This document shows, piece after piece, positions 1 to 9,310 of a stretch of 64,000 nucleotides of DNA. Made by a program: the position numbers and the translations under genes. Where the stretch lies: assembly GCF_003473295.1 (NCBI RefSeq), contig NZ_QRMP01000002.1, forward strand, positions 1,204 through 65,203, written 5' to 3'. How positions within the stretch are numbered: the first letter of the stretch is position 1; each line of letters opens with the position of its first letter. Origin of the DNA: Parabacteroides sp. AM08-6. Its GTDB lineage: Bacteria; Bacteroidota; Bacteroidia; Bacteroidales; Tannerellaceae. The notes below the pieces were generated by a model. It had not been told where the DNA came from, did no database searches, and saw only the letters and a list, made by a program, of their open reading frames with translations.

Positions 1-18
1 TGTCTCTCTTTGACATTG

Positions 19-26
19 CAAATATA
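19..26 (-). promoter_or_regulatory. -7 promoter element for a gene left of the window
   Basis: On the minus strand these bases read TATATTTG followed by C, matching the Bacteroidota -7 consensus TAnnTTTG. It points out of the window to the left, so a divergently transcribed gene probably starts just outside. No -33 TTTG was found at the usual 19-21 bp spacing. Confidence 0.4.
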
Positions 27-93
27 CGGCGGGTATTTCGACCGTGCAATAGTTTTGTGCATAATAAATGTTAAACGCATCAAAATAGTTGGA

Positions 94-187
94 AAAAGTA
101 TCATGATTGTGGGTGAAAATATCACAAATGAGGGTTAAAAGTATCGTGTAAGTGGTAGTTAGTAGTTAGTAGTTGGTAGTTAGTAGG
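94..187. repeat. Short imperfect tandem repeats
   Basis: Three imperfect units of about 21-22 bp (94-115, 116-136, 137-157), each with an AAAAGTATC-like start and a GGGT/GTGGT-like end, run into a TAGTTAGTAG-type short repeat (153-187). The rest of bases 1-889 is AT-rich with no convincing gene. A short minus-strand reading frame at 217-447 has no recognisable features and is not annotated. Confidence 0.4.
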
Positions 188-762
188 GTGGGGAAGGTGG
201 AAAATATAGGAGGTGTTTATATTGTTATGATATGTATTTCTATCATTTGGGTGATTTCTTTCTTTTCAGGAAAGGGGAAAGGGTAGCTTTCGAAACGCAT
301 ATATGGCATGTATGACACACGATGCACATGACATGCACAAATAAGTAGCTTTTTGAGGTGTCTATGTATATGTTGAGGTGTTCTATATATAATGTATAGG
401 GATTGGGACTGACAGGGGGGCTTTATGCTATGGTTGCCGATTGACAAAATGTTCGTCTTTTGAACCGGTTCGCTATTGTATTGATACGTTAAAAAGGGTT
501 ACATGTGCGGGTAATTATTTTTACCTGCTATACTAATCCCATTTAGTCGCTATGATAGTGACATTTTGATAATCGGGAAAAATTATAGCTGCGGCATTTT
601 TTCTTATAAAATACTCCTTCTTGCTTTTTAACTGTCAAGTATCCTTCGCTTTATTCGATATATCCCTTTAAAATCATGGAATAAAGCCCAAAAGCAATGA
701 TTGGTAAAACTTTTTTTTCAAAATTAACGAAGATAAAGATGTCATAAACGGAAAAAAATTCT

Positions 763-770
763 CATATTTG
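763..770 (+). promoter_or_regulatory. Possible -7 element of the hybrid regulator gene
   Basis: CATATTTG followed by C differs by one base from TAnnTTTG. It lies about 120 bp upstream of the preferred start of the regulator gene. No clear -33 box is seen. The RCC half-site pair found before the fimbrial units is absent here. Confidence 0.35.
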
Positions 771-889
771 CAATAGATATAAACGAATGAAAAACAATGA
801 AGAACCATAGAGCGTATGATAGATGGAGCTTCTGTTGTCTCTCTGATATTTTAGGGGGAAGGATTAAACTATCAAAATACAAGATAAAT

Positions 890-2932
890 ATGAATCTGAG
901 ATGTCTGTTTAGAAAATGGACTTTATTAATGGCCTACATTTTATTCTGTAACCATTTTGCTTTTGCTGCAGACGAAAGTAGTCCGTTGTTTGGGAGTGAG
1001 ACATTGATTGTCCTGCTCATCGTTTTAATACTTTTTATTCCGTTGCTTTTGTATATGCGGAAGCTACATTCGAATTTGAACAGTCACTCCGACAGTATTA
1101 TTAAAGAAAATGTAACACTTGAGAAACAAAACAAGGAATTCGAGGAACAAAATAAAGCATTGGAAGCCCGTGAGCGGGAACTTCTTGCTCAAAAGCAGGC
1201 ACTTGAACAGGAAGTTCGGAATTTGGAACAGAAAAATACCGAACTCAATGAAGCCTATGGCGGGTTAAACCAAAAAGCGGCAGAATTGGAAACGGAAGTT
1301 TCTACATTGAATAATAATAAGAAAGAACTCGAGCAGTTGCTGGTCGTAAAGATAAAAGAGAATGACAATATTCAGCGAGAAGCTGCCGAAAAGTTGGCGA
1401 TTGCCGAAGAACGCCTGAAAAATGCAGACGATATCCAAGATAATTTCTTTATCGAAACCATCCATGAAATGCGTACCCCGCTTTCACTCGTATTGGGGTC
1501 GCTGGCACTGGTCGTACAAAATGACGACCCGGAGAAGGATATGTCGACCCAATTACTTTCCGCTTATCGTAACACACTGGCCATGCAAGACTTGGCTGAC
1601 CAGTTAATCGGAACACGCCGTTCCAACGATGTTGCGAATTATTTGCGTGTCGCCCGTTATGATATAGTCGAAATCTCGCGTCAGATTTGCGATATCTTTG
1701 TCGACTGGGTGGCTATGAATAATGTCGATTTCCGTATCAACACGCAAGCACCGGCGCTCTGGGTCTGGATGGACCGCCGTAAGATGGAGTTTGCTCTGCG
1801 TATGTTGTTGTCGAACGCTTTCAAAAACACTTTTGCTTACGGCAAAGTGACACTCGACATATCCGTTGTTCGTGAGGATGGTAAAGCCTACTGTTCCTTG
1901 TCTGTTTCCGATGAAGGATTGGATGAAGACGAAAGCGCCCGTCGCGGCTTGAAGCAGATTATCGATATGACCGATGACATCGGTGGTAAATATGTAAGTG
2001 ATTCCAATAAGAATGGAACCACTTACACGATTATGATACCGCTCGGAAAGCAGCATTTGTTGGAACGCCGCGTCGAATTTGTCGAGCCGGAATCAGACTT
2101 GGTTAAGTTGAATGACCGCCAGAAGGAAGAAATTGCCGAGTTCATCCAGGTAATTCCTCAAAACAAGGAGACGGGCAAAAAATTGTTGGTGATTGACGAT
2201 AGCGACCAAATACGCTGGTTCCTGAAACATGTGTTTACGAAGGAATACCAGATACTGGAAGCTCGAAACGGACAGGAGGGGATAGATGTTGCCCGCAAAG
2301 AGTCGCCCGACCTGATTTTGTGTGATGTGATGATGCCGGTGAAAGACGGTTACGCTACTTGTAGGGAGATAAAAAGCGATCCGGAGATGGGACAAATACC
2401 CGTTGTGATGCTGACGGCCAAGGTAGAGAGTGAAGATGTGATAACCGGTATCGAGGCCGGTGCGGACGATTATATCACCAAACCATTTGATGTCGAAATC
2501 CTGCATAGCAAAATAAACAGTTTGATGAAGAAGCAGGAAGAGATGAAGCGTTATTTTATAAAAGAAAATAGTTCTTCCAATGCTGATTCTTCAGTAAACG
2601 GGACTGCTCCGGTTAACCCGTTTATGGATGCCGTTATAAAGAATATTGAAAAACATTTGGATGATTCGACCTTCGAAGCGAAAGTGTTGGCCGACCATCT
2701 GAATATGAGTCTGCCCACATTGTATCGTAAAATCAAGCAATATTCAGACTTGAGTATTCTGGAACTGACCCGTAATATCCGTTTGAAGAAAGCATCCGAA
2801 CTGCTTGCCAGCCAGCAATATTCCGTGCAGGAAGTAGCCGAGATGGTCGGTTTCAACGATACGGCCACGTTCCGTAAGCGTTTTACGGAACAATATGGTG
2901 TAACACCATCGCAATATGGAGTACCGAATTAA
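890..2932 (+). CDS. Sensor-poor hybrid two-component regulator (HisKA-like, REC, AraC HTH)
   Basis: One-protein signalling regulator in the inner membrane, probably controlling the adjacent fimbrial genes. The frame is open from 797. The ATG at 890 is preferred because it begins a good signal peptide ending FAFAA, followed after about 10 residues by a second hydrophobic segment (LIVLLIVLILFIPLLL). Numbered from the 797 start, residues 95-215 are coiled coil. The H-box HEMRTPLS carries His223. An ATPase-like region follows, but its G-boxes are degenerate (SDEGLDEDESARRG where DxGxG and GxGxG are expected). A receiver domain has IDD and phospho-acceptor Asp510 in CDVMMPVKDG, with the conserved Lys in TKPF. 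The C-terminal 100 residues are an AraC-type HTH. Unlike standard Bacteroides HTCS proteins it has no periplasmic propeller. The control target is inferred from position. Confidence 0.85.
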   Translation: MNLRCLFRKWTLLMAYILFCNHFAFAADESSPLFGSETLIVLLIVLILFIPLLLYMRKLHSNLNSHSDSIIKENVTLEKQNKEFEEQNKALEARERELLAQKQALEQEVRNLEQKNTELNEAYGGLNQKAAELETEVSTLNNNKKELEQLLVVKIKENDNIQREAAEKLAIAEERLKNADDIQDNFFIETIHEMRTPLSLVLGSLALVVQNDDPEKDMSTQLLSAYRNTLAMQDLADQLIGTRRSNDVANYLRVARYDIVEISRQICDIFVDWVAMNNVDFRINTQAPALWVWMDRRKMEFALRMLLSNAFKNTFAYGKVTLDISVVREDGKAYCSLSVSDEGLDEDESARRGLKQIIDMTDDIGGKYVSDSNKNGTTYTIMIPLGKQHLLERRVEFVEPESDLVKLNDRQKEEIAEFIQVIPQNKETGKKLLVIDDSDQIRWFLKHVFTKEYQILEARNGQEGIDVARKESPDLILCDVMMPVKDGYATCREIKSDPEMGQIPVVMLTAKVESEDVITGIEAGADDYITKPFDVEILHSKINSLMKKQEEMKRYFIKENSSSNADSSVNGTAPVNPFMDAVIKNIEKHLDDSTFEAKVLADHLNMSLPTLYRKIKQYSDLSILELTRNIRLKKASELLASQQYSVQEVAEMVGFNDTATFRKRFTEQYGVTPSQYGVPN

Positions 2933-3125
2933 TCAAGAATTGGGGATAGGGAGGTGATAATGAGTGACATCCATTATTCCTCCCGATTGCTAATTTGTCA
3001 CAATATACAATTTGTCACAGTTCTCATCTTTTCATTTTTCTGATTTCTATAGAAAAAGCGTCATATTTTTTTCAAAGAATCTCAAAAATAGGTGCAAATA
3101 AATCAAAATGAGTACTTAGAGTTTT

Positions 3126-3183
3126 ACCGATTACAATTGAGACATATACCAATAACCTATCGTGAATCCCCGATATATCTTTG
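3126..3183 (+). promoter_or_regulatory. Fimbrial regulon promoter, copy 1 (for 3341)
   Basis: This 58-bp region has half-site ACCGATTA at 3126, half-site ACCAAT 22 bp downstream at 3148, then exactly 26 bp to the TTTG of a TATCTTTG -7 box (3176-3183). The layout is identical to four other promoters in the window. A second CCTAT lies at 3156-3160 off the shared spacing. No -33 TTTG is present. The remainder of the 2933-3340 gap is AT-rich, including a leader of about 150 nt. Confidence 0.6.
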
Positions 3184-3340
3184 CAATGTCGAAAGATGAT
3201 AAGCGAATTAAGTAATTATGGTATAGAAATATTTCAATACAGTTGACATCCTGAAAATTACTGAATAAGCTATAGGGTAATGATGATAATACAATGAACT
3301 AAATAACGAAAATTATATTAACATTTTAAATTAGAAGATT

Positions 3341-4606
3341 ATGAAACTAAGAAATTTAATGTATGCAACTATGATTGCATGTGCGTTCGCTTCTTGTTCT
3401 AAGGACGAAGATGGTATTGACAATGGTGGCGGTCAGGGTAATGTTGATGGTTCAACAAAATTGATTGCCGAGGTGAATTCTCCGGCTGTAACAAAGGCTT
3501 TGTCAACAGATCCGAATGAACAAATTAACACATTGAGTCTTTTGGTTTTCAAAGATGGAAAATTGGAAGCTATAGGTGCAAAAGTTGCTGATAAAAACAT
3601 TTCAGAGGTGACATTAACTGACGCAGGGCAAAGAGATGTTATTCTTCTTGCTAATTATAATGTTCCTGAGTCTTGGAAAAATCAAGCATTGGATGATGTC
3701 TTGAAAAATGTGAAGGCGTTAGAAGCTACTACTGCAGAAGGTGATGGTGCTTTAACTATGAATAGCAAGCTTTATACAAATGTGAATATTGCTGTTAATA
3801 AAGTAAACTGCTTAGGTTGGACTCCTGGAGGAGATAGTGTTGTTGTTACTGGAATTAGTGATGCTACGTCGAAAGTTAAACTGTATCGTAATGTTGCAAA
3901 AGTTGTTCTTACGGAAGTTGCTGTAGATAAGAAAACGGGTTTAGCGAATGAGGTGTATCCGAATCCTTCTTTGAATATTAAAGAGATTTTTATTATGCAG
4001 GGAAAGCAAAAAACTTATTTATTTGGAGCTGAAGGTGCTGAATACGGAGCAACAATGACTAATGAGCTTGCTGATGCAGGTTATTTAACAGGTAATACTT
4101 CTGCCTCTTTAGATGGTGATAAGTATACTGTAGCTGCTGGGGCAGAAAGCTATGATGCTTATCTGAAATCTATTACTGATGGATTTTTAGTTAGTAAAAC
4201 TTCTACAAGTGAGGTAAAATACACGACTGCGACTCCTTTCTATGTGTATGAAAATACAGATGCGACAAATTATACTTTGTTAGTGGTAAAAGGTGATTTC
4301 TCTTATGATACAAAAGATTTGAATGAAGATGGAATGCCTAAAAGACATACAGACAGCGATCGTTTTTATCCCGTAGCAATCGGTGTAGACGGAGCTGTTT
4401 GGAGTGCAACCCAAACTCAAGAATTATTAGGTTTGAGAGAAATAACAACACCTAAGGGGGTTTATCGTAACTTGCAATATAATGTTAAGATTAAAGCTGT
4501 AGGACCTGGTTATCAACGTCCAACTGGTGGTGGGGATGCTACGGTTCTGGATGCTATGGTTGAAGTTGTAGCGTATGGACAAGTTAGTCAGGAAGTTGAA
4601 ATTTAA
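3341..4606 (+). CDS. FimA/Mfa1-type fimbrillin lipoprotein
   Basis: Predicted structural subunit of a Bacteroidota type V pilus. The 421-residue protein starts MKLRNL and has a lipobox ending AFASC (Cys19), so it should be lipid-modified, exported to the surface and matured by protease, as known for FimA and Mfa1. It contains a mid-protein VKLYRNVAKVVL segment and PFYVYENT, both typical of fimbrillins, and a C-terminal strand with YGQVSQEVEI. In this family the terminal strands take part in subunit polymerisation. It forms a single-gene unit with its own promoter and strong terminator, which would suit a major, highly expressed shaft subunit; that role is inference. Confidence 0.8.
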   Translation: MKLRNLMYATMIACAFASCSKDEDGIDNGGGQGNVDGSTKLIAEVNSPAVTKALSTDPNEQINTLSLLVFKDGKLEAIGAKVADKNISEVTLTDAGQRDVILLANYNVPESWKNQALDDVLKNVKALEATTAEGDGALTMNSKLYTNVNIAVNKVNCLGWTPGGDSVVVTGISDATSKVKLYRNVAKVVLTEVAVDKKTGLANEVYPNPSLNIKEIFIMQGKQKTYLFGAEGAEYGATMTNELADAGYLTGNTSASLDGDKYTVAAGAESYDAYLKSITDGFLVSKTSTSEVKYTTATPFYVYENTDATNYTLLVVKGDFSYDTKDLNEDGMPKRHTDSDRFYPVAIGVDGAVWSATQTQELLGLREITTPKGVYRNLQYNVKIKAVGPGYQRPTGGGDATVLDAMVEVVAYGQVSQEVEI

Positions 4607-4620
4607 TCATCCCTCTATAT

Positions 4621-4660
4621 TAAAAAAAGACCAATCGATTATCGGTTGGTCTTTTTTTTA
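4621..4660 (+). terminator. Intrinsic terminator after first fimbrillin
   Basis: Inverted repeat GACCAATCGAT / ATCGGTTGGTC (4629-4651) followed by a run of eight T. A-tracts on the left side would make it work in reverse too. It separates the 3341 gene from the 4945 operon. Confidence 0.85.
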
Positions 4661-4846
4661 TTACACCACGTACACGGTCTTGACTTTACGGTAGGAAAAG
4701 CAATAAAAGTGTCTTCATAATTTAAATAAGAAATGTTTAAACATAAAAACCTTAGAAACCGGTCTTTATCATTAAAAACATCTATCTTTGCGGTATCTGT
4801 TGCATAAACCTATGCGAATCTATCAATTCACACCTATGATAGATTT

Positions 4847-4904
4847 GTCTATTAATAAAGAGAGAAGCACCTATTCTTCGAAGCTACTGATTTAGATACT
4901 TTTG
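4847..4904 (+). promoter_or_regulatory. Fimbrial regulon promoter, copy 2 (for the 4945 operon)
   Basis: Half-site GTCTATTAA at 4847, half-site ACCTAT at 4869, then 26 bp to the TTTG of -7 box TACTTTTG (4897-4904); the spacings equal those of the other copies. An additional CTATCAAT element (4820-4827) sits at the same offset as in the 12044 and 14868 promoters. Further CCTAT words occur at 4809 and 4833. Transcription would start about 35 nt before the first ATG. Confidence 0.65.
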
Positions 4905-4944
4905 TAACATGAAATAAAATAAAAAACGAAAAATAATCATATTT

Positions 4945-6252
4945 ATGAAATTAAGAAATTATTTTTTACTGAGTATAGTGGTAGGGGCAGCCGTAGCTTG
5001 TTCTACTGAAGACCTTCCTGATGTTCCGGCAGTTAGGGTACCGGATGCCATGCTTTCGTTAGCCATAGATGTGGATGGAAAGCTTTCTACTAAAGCAGAT
5101 GACGTTAATACGGGTCTTGTTACTTTAGACGAACGTATACAATCATTGCATGTATTTGTGTTTGATACGGATGGCAAGTGTATTGCCGGAAAGGATTCTA
5201 CATTGGCAGGTGATGATTTGAACGAAGTGAGTGAAGCTACCGGAAATAAGAAGTATAAAACGGCCAATCAGGTATTGGATATCCCTGTCGTTTCCGGAAA
5301 TGCTCAAGTTTTGGTTGTTGCGAATGGAGGAGTGAATGCAGAAGGGTACAATGGAACTCTGGCAACTCTTTGCAGTGAAACTAAAGCAACAACTTTGGAT
5401 ACTGAAGAACCGGGTTCTTACACCATGAGCAGTCGTATAATGAATGTCTCTATTGCTGTAGGCAAAACAAACTGCATGGGATATACGGATACTGAAGTTT
5501 CAGATAAAACGAATGGGGTATCCATATTCCAGGAACAAGATGTTAATAAGGCTGTGAAATTATACCGCAGTATTGCTAATGTGAGATTAGGTAATTTGAA
5601 AGTAAGTAAAACTACAAAAAATAATATAGGAAAACCTGTTAAATTTGTTCTTGACGCTGTTTTTGTGGCAAATGTGAAAAGCCAGTCATTATTAGCTGCA
5701 AACTCTACAGCCTCTAATTGGGGAGGAGCTTTGGAAATGACCTTGTCTAAGTCTGCTGATTGGTGGTATGGTGCTGTTGAAGATCAGACAGGTGAATACA
5801 AAAAAATCGAGGGGGGAACTAAAAAGAGTGACCTTCTTTTGAAAGTCCCTGAAGATAATGTAACAATTAATGCTGACAATCAACCTCAACTTATGGACAA
5901 TATTTTTCAAGTTTACGAAAATACGGGAGCTGAAGGTTATCAGACTTTATTAATTGTCCGCGGTGATTATACTTATATCCCAACTGGAGGGACGGAGGAA
6001 ATTACAGTGTATGACCGTTATTATACAATCCCTGTCAATCAGGATTTTGATGGGAACATAATAGGTGATGAAAATTATACAGGTGTTGGAGTTCATAAAG
6101 GTATCAAACGCAATGTCCAGTATAATATCAACCTGACAATCTCCGGTGACGGTTCTTCAAAAGCTTACGACAAAGATGCGATGGCATGTATAAACGTGAG
6201 TATCGATGTTGAGAAATGGGGAGTTGTTAACATGAATGAGACATTGGAATAA
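4945..6252 (+). CDS. FimA/Mfa1-type fimbrillin lipoprotein
   Basis: First gene of a five-gene fimbrial operon. The 435-residue protein starts MKLRNYFLL and has a lipobox at VAC (Cys19). It carries the fimbrillin signatures KLYRSIANVRLG and FQVYENTGAEG and ends in a strand VEKWGVVNMNETLE, the conserved aromatic-G-V-V C-terminus of these subunits. It is followed after 28 bp by an Mfa2-type anchor gene, the usual order of a shaft subunit and its anchor. It is clearly diverged from the 3341 protein, so it is likely a distinct pilin rather than a recent copy. Confidence 0.8.
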   Translation: MKLRNYFLLSIVVGAAVACSTEDLPDVPAVRVPDAMLSLAIDVDGKLSTKADDVNTGLVTLDERIQSLHVFVFDTDGKCIAGKDSTLAGDDLNEVSEATGNKKYKTANQVLDIPVVSGNAQVLVVANGGVNAEGYNGTLATLCSETKATTLDTEEPGSYTMSSRIMNVSIAVGKTNCMGYTDTEVSDKTNGVSIFQEQDVNKAVKLYRSIANVRLGNLKVSKTTKNNIGKPVKFVLDAVFVANVKSQSLLAANSTASNWGGALEMTLSKSADWWYGAVEDQTGEYKKIEGGTKKSDLLLKVPEDNVTINADNQPQLMDNIFQVYENTGAEGYQTLLIVRGDYTYIPTGGTEEITVYDRYYTIPVNQDFDGNIIGDENYTGVGVHKGIKRNVQYNINLTISGDGSSKAYDKDAMACINVSIDVEKWGVVNMNETLE

Positions 6253-6280
6253 TATAGGGTAAATAACAGAGAAAAAACGA

Positions 6281-7210
6281 ATGAGTATGAAATCGATATT
6301 ATTTACAAAAAAGGCATTATCCTTGGTCCTGTTAGCTGTGACCATGTTAACTGCCGGCTGTATCAAGGACGATTTGGACGAATGTTCTAAGTTGACATTG
6401 AAAGTGGTGAACTACCAGAATGACGATATTACACCGCTGGGAGATGTGAAAGACGTATCGCTGTATGTGTTCGACGAAAACAAGACTTTGTTGGAAACAG
6501 TGCAGTTGGATAAAGATTTTATCGTGAACCGGAAAGAAATTCTATTGAATTATCCGGAGGGCACAAAATTGACATTGGTAGCTTACGGTAACTTGTCCGG
6601 TGGCAATCAGGAAGTGAAAACAGGTACGAAAGCAGAAGATTTGCTCGTCTCGGTGAAAAAGACCGATGACGGACAGGCTTTTTCACCCGATTCCATCTTC
6701 TATGGAAATAAAGAAGTGGTTACCTTTGGTGTAGGCGGATACGTGGGTGGCAATCAGGAAATTGTCATTCATCCGCGAACAGGAACCGTTACCATGCGGA
6801 CCGTAAACTTGCCGAAAGCTCCGCTGAGCGGCCTAAAAGCAGGCGAAGATGTTACCTATCAATTCCAGGTAGACCGTCTAAAAGAAAGTTTGGATTATAG
6901 CGGTACGCAAGCTGGTAGTACGGTACATTACAATCCGGACGGAGAACTCGATAATTCCCGGGAATGGATAACTCCTGACCGGACCAATATGTACGACAAT
7001 GAAAACCTGCAAGGTTCTATCTATTACAACGGCCAGTTGCTGCAAAGCGTGGAAGATGGAGTATACGAAGATGGTACAAGAGGCCCTATCACTGTTCAAG
7101 CGCAACGAAACACCCTTATCCAACTGGAATGGGGCGATGACGGTGCTTTCTTGGGTGCAAAAATAAAAGTGACCCCGTGGGGCGTAGTGGACGATAATAT
7201 TGATTGGTAA
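6281..7210 (+). CDS. FimB/Mfa2-type fimbrial anchor lipoprotein
   Basis: Short (309-residue) lipoprotein of the FimB/Mfa2 family, which in Porphyromonas anchors the pilus at the outer membrane and ends its growth. The signal peptide ends TAGC (Cys27) and is followed by IKDDLDEC. The N-terminal domain has the family pattern DVSLYVFDENKTLLET. The C-terminus VTPWGVVDDNIDW resembles fimbrillin ends. It is preceded by a fimbrillin (28 bp) and followed after 18 bp by the DUF4906-like gene. It is the only recognisable Mfa2-type gene in the locus, so it may serve more than one pilin; that is inference. Confidence 0.75.
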   Translation: MSMKSILFTKKALSLVLLAVTMLTAGCIKDDLDECSKLTLKVVNYQNDDITPLGDVKDVSLYVFDENKTLLETVQLDKDFIVNRKEILLNYPEGTKLTLVAYGNLSGGNQEVKTGTKAEDLLVSVKKTDDGQAFSPDSIFYGNKEVVTFGVGGYVGGNQEIVIHPRTGTVTMRTVNLPKAPLSGLKAGEDVTYQFQVDRLKESLDYSGTQAGSTVHYNPDGELDNSREWITPDRTNMYDNENLQGSIYYNGQLLQSVEDGVYEDGTRGPITVQAQRNTLIQLEWGDDGAFLGAKIKVTPWGVVDDNIDW

Positions 7211-7228
7211 ATCAAGAAAGGGTGCATT

Positions 7229-9289
7229 ATGAAAGTAAAGAATAATATATACAAGCTATTCCTGTTTGGCTGGATTACTGCTTTGGCAGTCTCTTGTACG
7301 GACGATTATATCGACCGTAAAGGGGAAGGTGCAGTCAAAGAAGGATTGCCTGTTATACTAACGCTGAATCTCAGCACGCCGGATGCTCCGGTGGTGGAGA
7401 CGAAAGCGATAGATGATGGAAAAACATTTGGTGAAATTAATTCAGTTTCGATATTGTCTTATAATGATAAAGGTGAAGATTTAGTTGTGTCTTGTCCAGA
7501 CTATGCAGCAGGTTCTCCTATGAAATTTGAGACCCGTACAGGTGTACGTAGAACTTATGTTCTGGTTAATTCCGCTTATTCTAAAAGCGAATTGGAGAGC
7601 AATTTTCAAAAGGAGAGTGATTTTCTTGCAAATTATGGAGATATAAGTGTTTCAGACCCTTTGTTGCCTACGGGGGATGAAGCTATGATTGGATATTTGG
7701 TTGAAGGAAATGACTTTGCTAAAAGTAGTAATTACTATCAGACTAATTATTCTGAAAATACACCTGCTGACAGACAACCGGTTAAAGCACCTGGGCTAAC
7801 AGTAACAGATAATTCAACCGTATCTTATTGTGCAAGTGTTTATCCTCCTTATTCTCATGTTACATTTAAGATTAATAATCAATGTATAAATAAAGAATTG
7901 GAGAATGATTATAAAATAACTGTGGTGATTGATACGATTTTGGTACGCAATGTTCCAACGAAGTATTCACTTTTTCCAAAGGCTTGGTCTAATGACGAGG
8001 TTGTTGCAGATGCTAAATTGGTAAGGAGTATGAATGAATTGTCTTTAGATGGAACGGAGTTTTATTTGTATGAGAATGCTCAAGGGGTAAATAGCTCGGT
8101 ATTTGAAGGACAGCAAGATTTAAAAAGGCCAATAGGTACAGCTGCACCAACGGGTGGTAATGGTTATACATTGAATGAATGGGAAAAATTATGGCAAGGT
8201 AATTCTTGTACTTATATTGAAGTGTCCGGCAAATATGCATTAGGAAAGAAAGATGCTGCCGCTACTATTAATGATAAGAAGACTGTGGGAACTATTAAGT
8301 ATCGCTTTTTCTTAGGGGAAAACAATTATTCAAGTTTGGATGTAAAGAGAAATACAAAGTATATAGTATCTTTGAATCTTTCAAATAAAGCCGGAAGTGA
8401 TGAAATTGTTGCAGAATGGCGTGTTGGAGCGGATTTGCATGAGATTGGTTTTTCTTATCGGACAGTTGTTATGGATGGTGAGCAAAAGAAATATTATCCA
8501 TTTAGTGTTATTAATAATTCCGGCGCAGAGGTTAAAATAGATGTACCTACTGTTGGTGAAAGTCCATTTATGATAGTTCCATGGGATGGAAGTGAATGGA
8601 GTGAAAATTATGAGTCTGGAAGTTTGTCGGGGGTGTCAAATGTTGGTTACAAAGATTTTGGAATTTTTACTTCGGAATTGGCTGTTGCTGGTGCTGCTTT
8701 GAGTGGGCAAGGTCAGAGTCGTTTTAAATATCATCAAGAAGGTGAGAATGATGTGCCACTTACATCTGTATCTGTGAATCTTCTTCCTACTGAGTATAGT
8801 AATAGCCATTTTGATCATATAAGGGAAGGAAGTGTTTATCGTGAACAGGTAAATCGTGCAGTTGGTTACATAGGCTCTGGTAGAGACAAAAAAGAAATAG
8901 AATATGATCGTTTGGTAATACGTCAATTTCCATTATTGTTGGTACCTATAAGTGGGGTAGATGCAAAGAAAGGTCCATATGTTGAGCGTATTGAGGAGAA
9001 AGAAATCGTGAATTATTCAGAGTTGGATAATTTCTGTCTTAAGGCAAATGGGAATAGTAGTGGTACTTATACTTGGCGTTTGCCAACATCTGCTGAATTT
9101 AAAATAATGATAGATGATAAGTATAAAGATTTAATGTTTCCATTACATAGTGGATATTATTGGATTATGGATGGAACTACTTATAAGTTGATAAATACTC
9201 AAGGAGATGAAATATCAAGTAGTCTATCCAATATGCAAGGACATGTCAGATGTATAATGAAAATGGATAACAATGGTAAGCTTGAATGA
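7229..9289 (+). CDS. Large fimbrial accessory/tip lipoprotein (DUF4906-like)
   Basis: A 686-residue lipoprotein (lipobox LAVSC) with an N-terminal Mfa-like domain. Its middle segment KYRFFLGENNYSSLDVKRN has an equivalent in the 17757 protein (TYRFFLGKNAKTSFDVERN). This region belongs to what I recognise as the DUF4906 family, found with Bacteroidota pili. The C-terminal part (TYTWRLPTSAEFKIMID) resembles a FISUMP-like fold. Its size and place after the anchor gene suggest a minor or tip subunit that contacts ligands. Base composition drops sharply after about 7410 and stays AT-rich to the end, while both neighbouring genes are richer in GC, so the body of the gene may have been exchanged horizontally. 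Confidence 0.65.
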   Translation: MKVKNNIYKLFLFGWITALAVSCTDDYIDRKGEGAVKEGLPVILTLNLSTPDAPVVETKAIDDGKTFGEINSVSILSYNDKGEDLVVSCPDYAAGSPMKFETRTGVRRTYVLVNSAYSKSELESNFQKESDFLANYGDISVSDPLLPTGDEAMIGYLVEGNDFAKSSNYYQTNYSENTPADRQPVKAPGLTVTDNSTVSYCASVYPPYSHVTFKINNQCINKELENDYKITVVIDTILVRNVPTKYSLFPKAWSNDEVVADAKLVRSMNELSLDGTEFYLYENAQGVNSSVFEGQQDLKRPIGTAAPTGGNGYTLNEWEKLWQGNSCTYIEVSGKYALGKKDAAATINDKKTVGTIKYRFFLGENNYSSLDVKRNTKYIVSLNLSNKAGSDEIVAEWRVGADLHEIGFSYRTVVMDGEQKKYYPFSVINNSGAEVKIDVPTVGESPFMIVPWDGSEWSENYESGSLSGVSNVGYKDFGIFTSELAVAGAALSGQGQSRFKYHQEGENDVPLTSVSVNLLPTEYSNSHFDHIREGSVYREQVNRAVGYIGSGRDKKEIEYDRLVIRQFPLLLVPISGVDAKKGPYVERIEEKEIVNYSELDNFCLKANGNSSGTYTWRLPTSAEFKIMIDDKYKDLMFPLHSGYYWIMDGTTYKLINTQGDEISSSLSNMQGHVRCIMKMDNNGKLE

Positions 9290-9310
9290 AACTAAAATAA
9301 GAAACAGCAT

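Noticed and set aside
217-447. Minus-strand 76-codon reading frame before the regulator
   Set aside because: No recognisable domain, no promoter, low-complexity composition; likely chance.
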